Shown here: one piece after another, positions 43,259-52,139 of the stretch
Layout of the letters: every line of letters begins with the position of its first letter
Position numbering within the stretch: the first letter of the stretch is position 1
Assembly: GCF_001636345.1 (NCBI RefSeq)
Contig: NZ_KV440945.1
Location: 4,460,946-4,524,945, forward strand
Direction of reading: 5' to 3'
Length of the DNA: 64,000 nt
Source of the DNA: Cytobacillus gottheilii
GTDB taxonomy: Bacteria; Bacillota; Bacilli; Bacillales; Cytobacillaceae
Translations under genes and position numbers: made by a program
The notes under the pieces: model-generated
Told to the model about the DNA's origin: nothing
What the model saw: the letters and a program-made list of their open reading frames with translations, nothing else
Database searches by the model: none

Positions 43259-43617
43259 GTCATCCGTCCTTTTTCTTTAGTATTGCTAATCTCTTTTCTA
43301 ATTGTATAATTTTCTTCTCGTATCTCCCTTTTAGGTGTAAGAAGGACAGATTGGAAGGATTTAAATAAAGCTTGGATCTCTGAATGCTGATTAATTAACT
43401 CAAGACTTTGTACGTATTCTTTCTCATCATTATATCTCGTTATTTCTACCCACTTTGTGGGATCGTCTTTACTCTGTAAGTACTGTGTTTGGAATAATAG
43501 ATATCTGCCATAAATTTTGCTGGCCTTTTCTTGGATCACTAGAAACTCTTCCATTTTATCGACTTGAATATAATATTCATACATCTTCACAAACATCTGC
43601 TCACTCCTCACAGTCAT
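43255..43617 (-). CDS. Dimeric alpha/beta-barrel-like small protein
   Basis: A 120-residue protein with KMYEYYIQVDKMEEFLVIQE, then KWVEITRYNDEKEYVQSLEL, a pattern that resembles the ABM/EthD dimeric barrel fold. The tail is charged. It is linked to its neighbours by ATGA-type overlaps on both sides (43255-43258 and 43614-43617), so three genes form one tightly coupled unit. No named family is recognised with confidence. Confidence 0.6.
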   Translation of the reverse strand: MTVRSEQMFVKMYEYYIQVDKMEEFLVIQEKASKIYGRYLLFQTQYLQSKDDPTKWVEITRYNDEKEYVQSLELINQHSEIQALFKSFQSVLLTPKREIREENYTIRKEISNTKEKGRMT

Positions 43618-44165
43618 TGTTTTCTACTTATGTTTATAAGATTTTCACCAAAAAAAGTAAGCAAATATATGTCAGGCATGTCGAGGCTCTTCCAAAAATC
43701 AAAACCGTAATCCTTATTATAATAATTCATGATCAGCGCCATCAGATTTCCATGTGTGCCAATAACCACTTTCTTGCCTGGATGCCGTCTAAGTACCTGC
43801 TTTGTAACATTTACGCCTCTTTGCTGAGCAATCCGATTAGATTCTCCCCCTTCCCAGGAAAAATCCTCATCACGCCAAACTTTCGTAATAGCTGCCTGAA
43901 AGTCTTCTATAGGGCTGGCAGCTAAGGTTCTTTCCTTAAAATTATCTTCTATAAGTATTTCTTTGCCTATGTATTCTGCAATTCCTTCTACTGTTTGCAA
44001 AGCCCGTCTATACGGACTTGAGTAAACATAATCAATTCTTTCCCCTTTTAAAACTTCTGTTACCTGAACCGCATCAGCATAACCACGCACAGACAGCGGC
44101 CTTCTTAGCTCATCAGGTGTATAGTCAGAATGAGCATGTCTCACTAAATATAATTGAGTCGTCAT
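43614..44165 (-). CDS. Histidine phosphatase family protein
   Basis: A 183-residue phosphoglycerate-mutase-like phosphatase. The catalytic signature is LVRHAHSDY (RHA variant of RHG) near the N-terminus, with Arg in SSPYRRALQTVEGIAEYIGK, and a second His in VVIGTHGNLMALIMNYYNKD. Members are broad phosphatases of sugar phosphates or nucleotides. It precedes the barrel and NTF2-like genes by 4-base overlaps and follows a Nudix gene by 23 bases. Confidence 0.9.
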   Translation of the reverse strand: MTTQLYLVRHAHSDYTPDELRRPLSVRGYADAVQVTEVLKGERIDYVYSSPYRRALQTVEGIAEYIGKEILIEDNFKERTLAASPIEDFQAAITKVWRDEDFSWEGGESNRIAQQRGVNVTKQVLRRHPGKKVVIGTHGNLMALIMNYYNKDYGFDFWKSLDMPDIYLLTFFGENLINISRKQ

Positions 44166-44188
44166 TCCATCTGCTTCCTCTCTCTAAA

Positions 44189-44653
44189 TTAGTTTATATC
44201 TCCTAAGTAAACAGGCTGTTGTTTGCCTGCAAAATGATCCATGATGAACTGACGCATCGTCTGCGGATATAGTCGGTATTCCAATAACTCTGATAGCTGC
44301 AGCCATTCTACACCAATCTGCCCATCGTCAGGAACAATTCCATTTCCTATTTCTTTACTGTCCTCTGAAATCCTGCATAAAAACATATATTCTGTCTGCT
44401 GAATCTCGCGATCAAAATGGGCATGTTCATGAATTTTCCCAATATATTCTCGGATAAATAGCAAATCTCCAATTTCGACTTTCGCATTGATTTCTTCTAC
44501 ACATTCTCTCTTTAAAGCCTGATGAAGATTTTCTCCTAACTCTTGACCGCCGCCAGGAAGTATATAATAACCTCCTGCCTCATCACGTTTTTTGATTGCA
44601 AGTAAAGCATTATCTTGTACAATTATCGCTTTTGCTGAATTTCTTATCGCCAT
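44189..44653 (-). CDS. Nudix hydrolase
   Basis: A 154-residue Nudix-fold protein. The Nudix box is G-G-G-Q-E-L-G-E-N-L-H-Q-A-L-K-R-E-C-V-E-E-I, matching Gx5Ex7REUxEE. It starts with an early strand KAIIVQDNALLAIKKRD as in ADP-ribose or nucleotide-sugar hydrolases. First gene of the four-gene group. Substrate unknown. Confidence 0.9.
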   Translation of the reverse strand: MAIRNSAKAIIVQDNALLAIKKRDEAGGYYILPGGGQELGENLHQALKRECVEEINAKVEIGDLLFIREYIGKIHEHAHFDREIQQTEYMFLCRISEDSKEIGNGIVPDDGQIGVEWLQLSELLEYRLYPQTMRQFIMDHFAGKQQPVYLGDIN

Positions 44654-44712
44654 TTGAACCTCTCCTATATCTAGAATTTACTAAAGCATATTTAACACAA
44701 AGAGTAACAACC

Positions 44713-45453
44713 TCATTCTAAGGTATTTACTATTTCCTTTGCCAACTCATCCAGATCTTCATCTTTTTCACCAACTGTTGGATTTTCCGCTATCCTTATT
44801 AAATCCTCCTTAAATTCTGCTCTCAGTTCTTCTGGCATTTCTTTAACTAAATACTCTAAGCACCAATATTTCCATGGTTCATCATCTGTTGTTAAAACAA
44901 TTTTAATCAGATGGATAATATCCTCTGGGCAGGTTAACAGCAGCTGCGCAACCTCACGCGCAATCGGCCAATTGATGTCTTGCATCCATTCCATGAGCGC
45001 AGGCAGCAAGGGGAGCAACTCACTTTTATCCAGATTATTTAATTTAGTCACTCTTTCAATGTCGTGCTTGTGTCTTGGCAAGTAATCATCCAGCAGCTGA
45101 ACCATTTCATTTTCTGTATCTCTTTCTGATATAACCCGATAATTAGATGCAACATATTGAACGATATATCTATCTCCAAGCTCTTCAATCACCTGCATTG
45201 TTAATAAGATGCCACATTCGTTAAATACTTCCTCCAATTCCAAGCCATTAGGAAGGAATTTTTCAGTTTCCCAATTAATCCACTCCCCGTATTTCAAGCT
45301 CCATGAAGACAACTCATCTTTTAAAGCATCCGAAATAGGCAATTCCTCAAGATCAAAATTACAGCCGCATCTGCTGCACCAAATCGGATCTGCTCCCATA
45401 TCGCCTTCAACTTTAATTTCCTTAGTACTTCCCGTTTTGCATGTGCAGTTCAT
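44713..45453 (-). CDS. Zinc-ribbon plus DUF5071 protein
   Basis: A 246-residue soluble acidic protein. At the N-terminus, CTCKTG and CSRCGC form a zinc-ribbon-like pair. The C-terminal part (LLPALMEWMQDINWPIAREV, then DDEPWKYWCLEYLVKEMPEE) matches the HEAT-like DUF5071 domain. I take ATG 45453, with GGGTG just upstream; a GTG at 45465 is also in frame. No function is known; it may be an immunity or adaptor-type protein. Confidence 0.65.
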   Translation of the reverse strand: MNCTCKTGSTKEIKVEGDMGADPIWCSRCGCNFDLEELPISDALKDELSSWSLKYGEWINWETEKFLPNGLELEEVFNECGILLTMQVIEELGDRYIVQYVASNYRVISERDTENEMVQLLDDYLPRHKHDIERVTKLNNLDKSELLPLLPALMEWMQDINWPIAREVAQLLLTCPEDIIHLIKIVLTTDDEPWKYWCLEYLVKEMPEELRAEFKEDLIRIAENPTVGEKDEDLDELAKEIVNTLE

Positions 45454-45471
45454 TATTTCACCCACATTCGG

Positions 45472-45927
45472 TCATTGTAGTAATTTGTTAAAAGAAGTCA
45501 GAGATAGCTGCTCATTCACCCTTATCTCCTCCAATTTGGAAAATCCATTTTTAGTATAAAATTGAATGGCTGGAGCATTTTTTGAGGCAGTTGAGACGCA
45601 AATGGTATCTATATTATCCATATACGTTTCTATGAAACTTAAAAGTTCCCCAGCAACCCCTTTATTAAAATATTGAGGGATAACGATCAGCCGATGTATA
45701 TCTAGTACGTTTTTTTCCAGTTTAAATGATATGGCGCCACATAACTTTTCCCCGCAATAATATCCGAAGAATATTTCTCCACACTGCTGCAGTGATTCGA
45801 CCGTATCTTTTAAAGGAGGAATATCATGATAGCCTATAATATCTGCCTCAATGTTATAGGAAGGAATTTGAACATCTAAAACTGCCTTAGCATGTTCTGG
45901 ATCTGTAATATCAATCTTCTGTATCAA
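45472..45927 (-). CDS. GNAT-family N-acetyltransferase
   Basis: A 151-residue acetyltransferase. The acetyl-CoA loop reads VIPQYFNKGVAGELLSFIE and the C-terminal segment is VSTASKNAPAIQFYTKNGFS, standard GNAT. It ends 18 bases before the zinc-ribbon gene. Substrate unknown. Confidence 0.88.
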   Translation of the reverse strand: MIQKIDITDPEHAKAVLDVQIPSYNIEADIIGYHDIPPLKDTVESLQQCGEIFFGYYCGEKLCGAISFKLEKNVLDIHRLIVIPQYFNKGVAGELLSFIETYMDNIDTICVSTASKNAPAIQFYTKNGFSKLEEIRVNEQLSLTSFNKLLQ

Positions 45928-46097
45928 ATCATTTCCTCATTCCTGTCAATATAATTTTACAATGGAATGCATACACCTTTGTGTACCTTACCCAGCAAAA
46001 TAGAAAATTACATACTTATAACTCTCTTATGTTATTGCTCCTATTCATTTTATCATGCCAGTTTGCCGTTTTAGGAAATTTTTACAAGAACAATCTA

Positions 46098-46134
46098 TAA
46101 AAAACAGCCCTGCTAGTTTAATAGCAAGGCTGTT
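46098..46134 (-). terminator. Rho-independent terminator of lmrB
   Basis: On the minus strand AACAGCC-TTGCTA / TAGCA-GGGCTGTT forms a stem (46103-46115 with 46122-46134, one unpaired base) followed by TTTTTTATAG. Confidence 0.85.
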
Positions 46135-46144
46135 GGAAATTCTA

Positions 46145-47605
46145 TTACATTTGATGTTCAACTTTTACACGTTTAACAAATAGTGAGATGACGAATCCGA
46201 TGATCGCCATAATGATGGCAAAGATGAACGCATCCTGAACTCCTGCAGTAAATGCAAGAAGCTGATTGACAGGGTTAGCTGGATCTTCTACAGATGTCAT
46301 AAATGACTCTTGACCTGAAGACATAATAGAGATGGCGATGGCCGTTCCTATCGCACCAGCAACTTGCTGCAATGTATTCATAATGGCTGTTCCATCAGGA
46401 TAAAGCTCACGCGGCAGCTGATTTAAGCCGTTTGTTTGAGCTGGCATCATTATCATAGAGATTCCCACCATTGTAACAATGTGAAGACCAATAATAAATC
46501 CAGAACTTGTTTCCATTGTAATCGTTGAGAATCCAAACATGGCTCCTGCTAAAATCACAATCCCAATTTTCACTAGCCATTTTGGACCGAACTTATCAAA
46601 TAAACCACCCATGACTGGAGACAGGATTCCATTGATGATTCCTCCTGGAAGAAGAAGCAACCCTGCTGCAAACGTCGTTAAAGCAAGTGATGTCTGTAAG
46701 TATAGCGGTAAAAGGATCATTGTTGATAACATGACCATCATACAAACAAGAATTAACAGCAATCCAATTGTAAACATTGGATATTTAAAAGCTCGCAGAT
46801 CAAGCATTGGCTTTTCCATCTTCGTTTGTCTGATCGAAAATAGAACTAAAGAAATTACTCCAACAAAAATGGCAATGATCACCGTTGGACTTCCCCAGCC
46901 GCCGCCTTCACCAGCACTGCTGAATCCATACACGATTCCTCCAAACCCAAGTGTTGATAGTAAAATAGAAAGAATATCAATTCTCGGTTTTGTAGGAACT
47001 GCAACATTTTGCATAAAGAATAAGCCAAAAATAAGAGCACCAATCAATAACGGAAGTGAGAACCAGAAAATCCAATGCCAAGTTAAGTTATTGATAATAA
47101 TACCTGAAATCGTTGGGCCAACGGCTGGAGCAAACATAATAACCAGACCAATAACACCCATAATACGGCCACGTCTATGCGGCGGTATAATTAAAAGCAT
47201 TGTATTAAACATCAGCGGCAGCAATAAAGCTGTCCCGATTGCCTGCACGACACGGGCAACCATTAAAATAGCAAAAGTCGGTGCGATTGCTGCGATAAAC
47301 GTCCCAATAATTGAAGCAATTAGTGACGTGATAAATAGCTGTCTTGTTGTAAACCACTGCATAATTAACCCTGAAACTGGTACAAGTACACCTAAAGTCA
47401 ATAAGTAGCCAGTTGTTAGCCACTGTGCAGTCGTTTCATGAATACCAAAATCCCCAATTAAATTTGTTAAGGCCATATTTAACGCAGTTTCACTAAACAA
47501 GCCAATAAAACCTGCTACAACAAATGAGATGATGATCGGCACAACACGCAAATCACCAATATTAATTTCTCCCGTTTTCACTTGCTGTGTATTACCCATA
47601 TCCAT
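46145..47605 (-). CDS. lmrB: DHA2-family (14-helix) multidrug MFS transporter, LmrB type
   Basis: A 486-residue drug:H+ antiporter. Motif C and the early segment FSETALNMALTNLIGDF and TTAQWLTTGYLLTLGVLVPV are characteristic of the LmrB/EmrB group, and it has about 14 helices. B. subtilis LmrB exports lincomycin and puromycin. It lies 18 bases behind a LmrA-type TetR gene in the same operon, as in B. subtilis. An LmrA-like operator is present upstream of the pair, which strengthens the symbol. Confidence 0.85.
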   Translation of the reverse strand: MDMGNTQQVKTGEINIGDLRVVPIIISFVVAGFIGLFSETALNMALTNLIGDFGIHETTAQWLTTGYLLTLGVLVPVSGLIMQWFTTRQLFITSLIASIIGTFIAAIAPTFAILMVARVVQAIGTALLLPLMFNTMLLIIPPHRRGRIMGVIGLVIMFAPAVGPTISGIIINNLTWHWIFWFSLPLLIGALIFGLFFMQNVAVPTKPRIDILSILLSTLGFGGIVYGFSSAGEGGGWGSPTVIIAIFVGVISLVLFSIRQTKMEKPMLDLRAFKYPMFTIGLLLILVCMMVMLSTMILLPLYLQTSLALTTFAAGLLLLPGGIINGILSPVMGGLFDKFGPKWLVKIGIVILAGAMFGFSTITMETSSGFIIGLHIVTMVGISMIMMPAQTNGLNQLPRELYPDGTAIMNTLQQVAGAIGTAIAISIMSSGQESFMTSVEDPANPVNQLLAFTAGVQDAFIFAIIMAIIGFVISLFVKRVKVEHQM

Positions 47606-47623
47606 TCTGTTTCCCCCTATATG

Positions 47624-48202
47624 TCATTCTTGATTCATTTTTAACAGCAACGACAGCTGCTTTGCGATCCTCCGGATAGGATTCCCATTTTGATACGTGA
47701 TCGACAAAATGCATGCCCCTTCTATCATTGCGGCTATGGTGATTCCTAACTCTTCTGCACTTTCTCTTTTAAATCCATACTGCATTAGGATCCCGGCATA
47801 TAGAGTCTGAAAATCTTTGAAAACCATTTCACATGAATAACGAAGCCTCTCATGTGTAAACGCTGTTTCCGATGCAATTAATCCGATTGATAATCCATCG
47901 ATACACTCTCTTGCATCAAAAATAGCGGCTACATTATCGAGATAATATTCGAATGCCTCTGCTGCTGAACTTTTTCCAGATAAGTCCTTCTCAGCTCCCT
48001 CCAACACAAGCTTTCTCATCATAGAAATGGCTTCAATGGCAATTTCTTCTTTGCCATTTGGAAAATGATAATAAATGGAGCCTTTTGGCGCACCACTTTC
48101 CTCTATAATCTGATTAAGCCCTGTTCCGTTATAGCCTTGACGCTGAAATAAACGAGTAGCAGTTTGCAAGATGATATCCTTTGTATTCTGTTTGCCCTTC
48201 AT
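47624..48202 (-). CDS. lmrA: TetR-family repressor, LmrA/YxaF type
   Basis: A 192-residue TetR protein. The helix-turn-helix reads RLFQRQGYNGTGLNQIIEES then GAPKGSIYYHFPNGKEE, the G-T-G-L-N-Q and PKGS-YYHFP-GKE wording typical of LmrA/YxaF. The C-terminal half has DGLSIGLIASETAF. It is the first gene of the lmrAB operon and should bind its own promoter at 48221-48238. Confidence 0.88.
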   Translation of the reverse strand: MKGKQNTKDIILQTATRLFQRQGYNGTGLNQIIEESGAPKGSIYYHFPNGKEEIAIEAISMMRKLVLEGAEKDLSGKSSAAEAFEYYLDNVAAIFDARECIDGLSIGLIASETAFTHERLRYSCEMVFKDFQTLYAGILMQYGFKRESAEELGITIAAMIEGACILSITYQNGNPIRRIAKQLSLLLKMNQE

Positions 48203-48220
48203 CCTTCATTCACCCCAAAA

Positions 48221-48270
48221 ATATAGCAACCGGTCTAGAGTATGTTAACTAATTATTTTTATAGAGTCAA
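48221..48270 (-). promoter_or_regulatory. lmrAB promoter and LmrA-type operator
   Basis: On the minus strand TTGACT (48265-48270) and TAACAT (48242-48247) are 17 bp apart. Downstream, CTAGACCGGTTGCTATAT (48221-48238) matches the known LmrA/YxaF target pattern ATAGACCRGTCACTATAT at most positions. It overlaps the probable transcription start, so binding would block initiation. Confidence 0.7.
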
Positions 48271-48407
48271 TTCGAATGCTCGCTTATTTATAAAATCTTT
48301 ACAATGGTCATTTTCTTTAAACACAATATTAAATGAATGTAAGCAGTAAGTTGAAATGTTCATTCGTTTGTGGACATACAGAGGATTACAGCTGGTAAAA
48401 AAGGAAA

Positions 48408-48443
48408 GGGCAGAACCATCTAAAAACATTTTGGCTCTAACCC
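48408..48443 (-). terminator. Possible terminator of the lipoprotein gene
   Basis: On the minus strand GGGTTAGAGCCA and TGGTTCTGCCC can pair with one bulge and G-T pairs, followed by TTTCCTTTTTT. It overlaps the last codons of the lipoprotein gene. Confidence 0.5.
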
Positions 48444-48865
48444 TCTATCATACGATCTAGTGTTTCTTGTATTTCTTTTTCATAAGGAATGTCCTTTGAC
48501 CTTAAATTTTGTTCATGTACGTAGGAGATCAATATACTTCTCTTTTCATAGGTGCGGAATGAAACTAAATTCATGGCAGCGGTCTGATCATCAAAATCGT
48601 TCAGTCCTTTTTTCAAAGCTTCTTCTGATTTAAACTCAAAAATATAGAGCTTTTTAGCATTTAGCTTATAGACAGCTGGTTTCACATGATTTAACTTAAA
48701 GCCAAAAACATCCCCTTTTGTACTATCTGCTTCTTCTAAATTAATTCCATTTTCAATGAAGGCCGCAACGATTTCTTCTTCAGTCAAAAGCGAGCTATCA
48801 TTGGTCTTTTGCGCCTGACAAGAGATTAAGAGCATGACCAAGCATATTATGATTAATTTTTTCAT
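48437..48865 (-). CDS. Hypothetical lipoprotein, 142 residues
   Basis: A short signal peptide with the lipobox LLISC and Cys16, then a small soluble domain (EEEIVAAFIENGINLEEADS, VYKLNAKKLYIFEFKSEEAL). The external part is a single small alpha/beta domain rich in Lys and Glu. I do not recognise a family. It follows the acetyltransferase gene by 12 bases in the same direction. Confidence 0.7.
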   Translation of the reverse strand: MKKLIIICLVMLLISCQAQKTNDSSLLTEEEIVAAFIENGINLEEADSTKGDVFGFKLNHVKPAVYKLNAKKLYIFEFKSEEALKKGLNDFDDQTAAMNLVSFRTYEKRSILISYVHEQNLRSKDIPYEKEIQETLDRMIEG

Positions 48866-48877
48866 AGATCACCTTTA

Positions 48878-49450
48878 TTAGAATGATTGTGAATCTGTCC
48901 TTATATCCCGCTTTAATAGAGAGTATATGTATAAGTCATCAAATTTCCCGTTTGTACATTCATAGTTTCTCAACAGTCCCTCTTTTATAAAGCCTATTTT
49001 TTCTACCACTTTTTGCGAAGGCTGATTTGCTGGTTCAATTAGTGCTTCAATTCGATTGATGTTCATATGGTCAAAGCCGTAACTGACGACTGCTTTGATT
49101 GCTTCTGCTGCTATTCCCTTGCCCCAATAGGCTTTACTTAGTTCGAAACCAATTTCTGTTCGAAAATGCTTTGCAACTCCGTTATGAAAACCGCAGCTTC
49201 CTATAATAACATCTTCTTCCTTTAGGGTAATGCCCCACCTCATACCGGTCTGATGATCTTGTATGGATTGATACCAAGCGATCTCACCTAACGCATCGTC
49301 TACAGATGTAAAAGGTAATAATCCGTAATATTTCATAACATCCTCATCAGAAAGATAAACTAAAATACTGTTCGCATCCTCTGCTGTTATTTTCCTTAAT
49401 CTTAATCTTGGTGTTTCTATTAATGGGAAATACTCTGCACTGATTTTCAC
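48878..49450 (-). CDS. GNAT-family acetyltransferase, RimJ/RimL type
   Basis: A 190-residue acetyltransferase opening FPLIETPRLRLRKITAEDAN, with GFELSKAYWGKGIAAEAIKA as acetyl-CoA loop and GIAAEAIKAVVSYGFDHMN, typical of the Rim/YdaF group that acetylates ribosomal proteins or small amines. I use the GTG start at 49450, with AAAGGAGA 7 bases upstream; a longer frame from 49501 lacks a good site. Confidence 0.85.
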   Translation of the reverse strand: MKISAEYFPLIETPRLRLRKITAEDANSILVYLSDEDVMKYYGLLPFTSVDDALGEIAWYQSIQDHQTGMRWGITLKEEDVIIGSCGFHNGVAKHFRTEIGFELSKAYWGKGIAAEAIKAVVSYGFDHMNINRIEALIEPANQPSQKVVEKIGFIKEGLLRNYECTNGKFDDLYIYSLLKRDIRTDSQSF

Positions 49451-49629
49451 GGCAAAATCTCCTTTTTCAATGTATGATTTACCTTTATAGTTTAACACCA
49501 TAAACTTAGCATTAGTTTATTAATTTAAGACAATTTTTAATAGTGAAAATATAAATATTCACTTATAATAATAAATAGATTATCACCAAGTTTTTGCTGC
49601 AAAATAAAACATTTTGAAGGAGCTAAAAC

Positions 49630-50052
49630 ATGCAGATCTCTAACAAAGTTACTGTGGAAACAAATGTTCATGCACCAATTGAAAAAGTTTGGAAGTGTTG
49701 GACAGAACCAGACCATATTAAAAACTGGAATAGTGCCTCTGATGATTGGCACACTCCATTTGCTGAAAACGACCTTCGAGCTGGAGGAAGCTTTGTTTCC
49801 AGAATGGAAGCAAAGGATGGAAGCGCTGGCTTCGACATGGGCGGAGTGTATGATGAAGTTGTATTACACGAACGAATCGCCTATACAATGGGTGATGGCA
49901 GAACGGTTCAAATACACTTTAAAGAAAACGGAAACGAAACCAAGATCGTTGAAACCTTTGATGCCGAGAGCACTCATCCAGTTGAATTTCAGCAGCAAGG
50001 ATGGCAGGCCATTTTAGATAACTTTAAAAACTATGCTGAAAACAGCAACTAA
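49630..50052 (+). CDS. SRPBCC/AHSA1-family protein
   Basis: A 140-residue protein of the START-like AHSA1 group (Bet v1 fold). It opens with VTVETNVHAPIEKVWKCWTE, followed by HIKNWNSASDDWHTP and ends in GWQAILDNFKNYAE, all typical. GAAGGAG lies upstream of the ATG. Such proteins bind hydrophobic ligands; role unknown. Confidence 0.9.
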   Translation: MQISNKVTVETNVHAPIEKVWKCWTEPDHIKNWNSASDDWHTPFAENDLRAGGSFVSRMEAKDGSAGFDMGGVYDEVVLHERIAYTMGDGRTVQIHFKENGNETKIVETFDAESTHPVEFQQQGWQAILDNFKNYAENSN

Positions 50053-50070
50053 TTCTTCTATAGGAAAAGA

Positions 50071-50100
50071 CTCAATCACCAGATTGAGCCTTTTATTTTC
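50071..50100 (+). terminator. Rho-independent terminator of the SRPBCC gene
   Basis: CTCAATC (50071-50077) and GATTGAG (50082-50088) form a 7-bp stem with a 4-base loop, followed by CCTTTTATTTTC. Confidence 0.75.
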
Positions 50101-50119
50101 AATCCAATATTAAAGCATA

Positions 50120-51994
50120 CTAGCCAATCACTTGTTCGTAGAGTTCCTCCCACTGCTGCTCAAGCTTCTCCTTCTCTGCAAACAATTGCTGCAAAATTTC
50201 TAAATCCTGAACTTCTGCCAGCCTTTCTTCTACCCCAGAAATCTTCTTCTCTACTTCTTCTAACACCTCTTCCAGATTATTGACCTTTATATTCTTCTGT
50301 TTAGTTGATTTTTGCCTGGGTGGAACAGTTTTCTCTTTCTCTATCACTACCTGTTGAATGCGGCTTCTTTTCTCAATCATTTTCTGCTTAGCCCATTGGT
50401 AATTCCCGTCAAATCCATGAACTTCCTGTGATTCAATCCAATATACCTTATCAAACAGTTTATTTAAGAAGTAACGGTCATGTGAAACAGCTAGAATTGT
50501 TCCTTTATATTTCTCCAAAGAGTCTTCCAGCACTTCTCGTGATTCAATATCAAGATGGTTTGTTGGTTCATCCAAAACAAGGACATTCGTATCCTGGTAC
50601 ATCAGCTGAGCTAACCGAAGTCTCATTCGCTCTCCCCCGCTCAACTGGGAAACCTTGCGGAAAACCATATGACCATAAAATAAAAATCCTGCTAATATCT
50701 GTCTCGCTTCACCTTCTGTCACTCTTACCTCGTTGCGGAATACATCCATAACGGTTTCATCTGCAATGTCAGAAAAAATATGCTGTGACAGATAGCCAAA
50801 TTTCACACTGCTGCCAATTTTCACTTCTCCTGCATCTGCTTCCATTTGGCCAAGAATCATCTTAATCAAAGTAGATTTCCCTGTTCCATTTTCACCAATA
50901 ATAGCCGTTCGATCCTGATATGAGATCTGTAAATTGACATGATTAAAAAGCAATTGCCCTCCAAATGTTTTTGATACCTCTTTCAGACTGATTACATCCT
51001 TCCCGCTGCGATCAGAAGAGTCCATATTAAGGTTCATTTTCTTGCGATTTAACACTGGCCGGTTCAATTTTTCCATTCTTTCCAATGCTCTTTCCATATT
51101 CCTCGCCCGCTTGTGGAGGCCTTCATTTGGGGGATTTGCCCGGTTTGCCCACTCTCTGAGCCGTTTAATCGCTTCTTTCATCTTCTTTATTTTCTTTTGC
51201 TGTTCTTCATAAGCGTGAAACTCCTGCAGCAGCCGCTCTTCCTTCTTCACTATATAATCAGAAAAGTTTGTTGGATAAGACTGAATCTCTCCATCTTCTA
51301 AATCTAAAATTTTTTTAACGACTTCATCTAGAAAATATCGGTCATGAGAGACCACCACAATCGTTCCATTGTAGTCCTTCAGAAAATGCCCCAGCCATTC
51401 AACTGCCATTAAATCTAAATGATTAGTCGGTTCATCTAAAATTAAAAAGTCCGGCTTTTGAAGCAGCATCAGAGCTAAACCAACCTTTGTTTTTTCTCCT
51501 CCGCTCAAGGAAGCGAATGGCTTCTCCTGCAGATGTAAAATCTGAAGTCCATGGATGATTTTATCAATGCTCGCTTCTATTTCGTATCCGCCTGCTAACA
51601 TGAACTCATCCTGCAGCTGGCCGTAATCGAGGATAAGTTTTTCCAGCCTACCACTGTTTGCAGGATTACTCATATGATTCTCCAGCTCTTTCATTTTTTC
51701 TTCTGCTTGTAAAAGAGTTGAAAAGGCCGTCTTTAATACTTCCTTTGTTGTTAATTCCTTTGGAAAATCTGGGATTTGTGCCAAGTATCCAATTTGAGAA
51801 CCTTTTTTCCAATGGATTTGCCCATAATCTGGGGTTTCTTCACCAGATAATAATTTTAATAATGTCGTCTTTCCGCTACCATTTCTGCCAACTAATCCGA
51901 CCCGTTCCTGCTCTTGAATTTCAAATGATATATGTTCAAAAATGACGCTTCCGCCATACATTTTGCTAACTCCATTTACACTGCATGCAATCAT
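50120..51994 (-). CDS. ABC-F family ATPase, probable ribosomal-protection or translation factor
   Basis: A 624-residue tandem-ATPase protein with no membrane domain. First cassette: GRNGSGKTT, LSGGEKTKVGLALM, LILDEPTNHLD, VVSHDRYFLDEV. The linker (about 235-315) is a Lys/Glu/Arg-rich helical hairpin with ANRANPPNEGLHKRARNMER. Second cassette: GENGTGKST, LSGGERMRLRLAQLM, VLDEPTNHLD, SHDRYFLNKL. A C-terminal coiled coil of about 75 residues ends the protein. ABC-F proteins enter the ribosomal E site, and some remove macrolides, lincosamides or pleuromutilins. A leader peptide and two terminators upstream (52.0-52.3 kb) argue for drug-inducible expression. Confidence 0.9.
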   Translation of the reverse strand: MIACSVNGVSKMYGGSVIFEHISFEIQEQERVGLVGRNGSGKTTLLKLLSGEETPDYGQIHWKKGSQIGYLAQIPDFPKELTTKEVLKTAFSTLLQAEEKMKELENHMSNPANSGRLEKLILDYGQLQDEFMLAGGYEIEASIDKIIHGLQILHLQEKPFASLSGGEKTKVGLALMLLQKPDFLILDEPTNHLDLMAVEWLGHFLKDYNGTIVVVSHDRYFLDEVVKKILDLEDGEIQSYPTNFSDYIVKKEERLLQEFHAYEEQQKKIKKMKEAIKRLREWANRANPPNEGLHKRARNMERALERMEKLNRPVLNRKKMNLNMDSSDRSGKDVISLKEVSKTFGGQLLFNHVNLQISYQDRTAIIGENGTGKSTLIKMILGQMEADAGEVKIGSSVKFGYLSQHIFSDIADETVMDVFRNEVRVTEGEARQILAGFLFYGHMVFRKVSQLSGGERMRLRLAQLMYQDTNVLVLDEPTNHLDIESREVLEDSLEKYKGTILAVSHDRYFLNKLFDKVYWIESQEVHGFDGNYQWAKQKMIEKRSRIQQVVIEKEKTVPPRQKSTKQKNIKVNNLEEVLEEVEKKISGVEERLAEVQDLEILQQLFAEKEKLEQQWEELYEQVIG

Positions 51995-52015
51995 CTTATT
52001 TCCTCCTTAAATAAC

Positions 52016-52046
52016 AAAAAACCATGGGGACAGAAAACACCCATGG
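52016..52046 (-). terminator. Attenuator terminator 2 before the ABC-F gene
   Basis: On the minus strand CCATGGG (52040-52046) and CCCATGG (52022-52028) form a hairpin followed by TTTTTTG. It is 22 bases upstream of the ABC-F start and lies between the leader peptide and the gene. Confidence 0.75.
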
Positions 52047-52067
52047 ATCTCATACAAATTTTAAAAC

Positions 52068-52099
52068 AAAAAAAAGAGGAGCATGAAACGCCCCTCTTT
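52068..52099 (-). terminator. Attenuator terminator 1 before the ABC-F gene
   Basis: On the minus strand AAAGAGGGGC (52090-52099) pairs with GCTCCTCTTT (52073-52082), one mismatch, followed by a T run of eight (A run 52068-52075). It lies 41 bases after the leader stop codon. Confidence 0.85.
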
Positions 52100-52139
52100 T
52101 GCCAGTTATATATAGTGGGTTAGAGATGTTTTCACTGTT

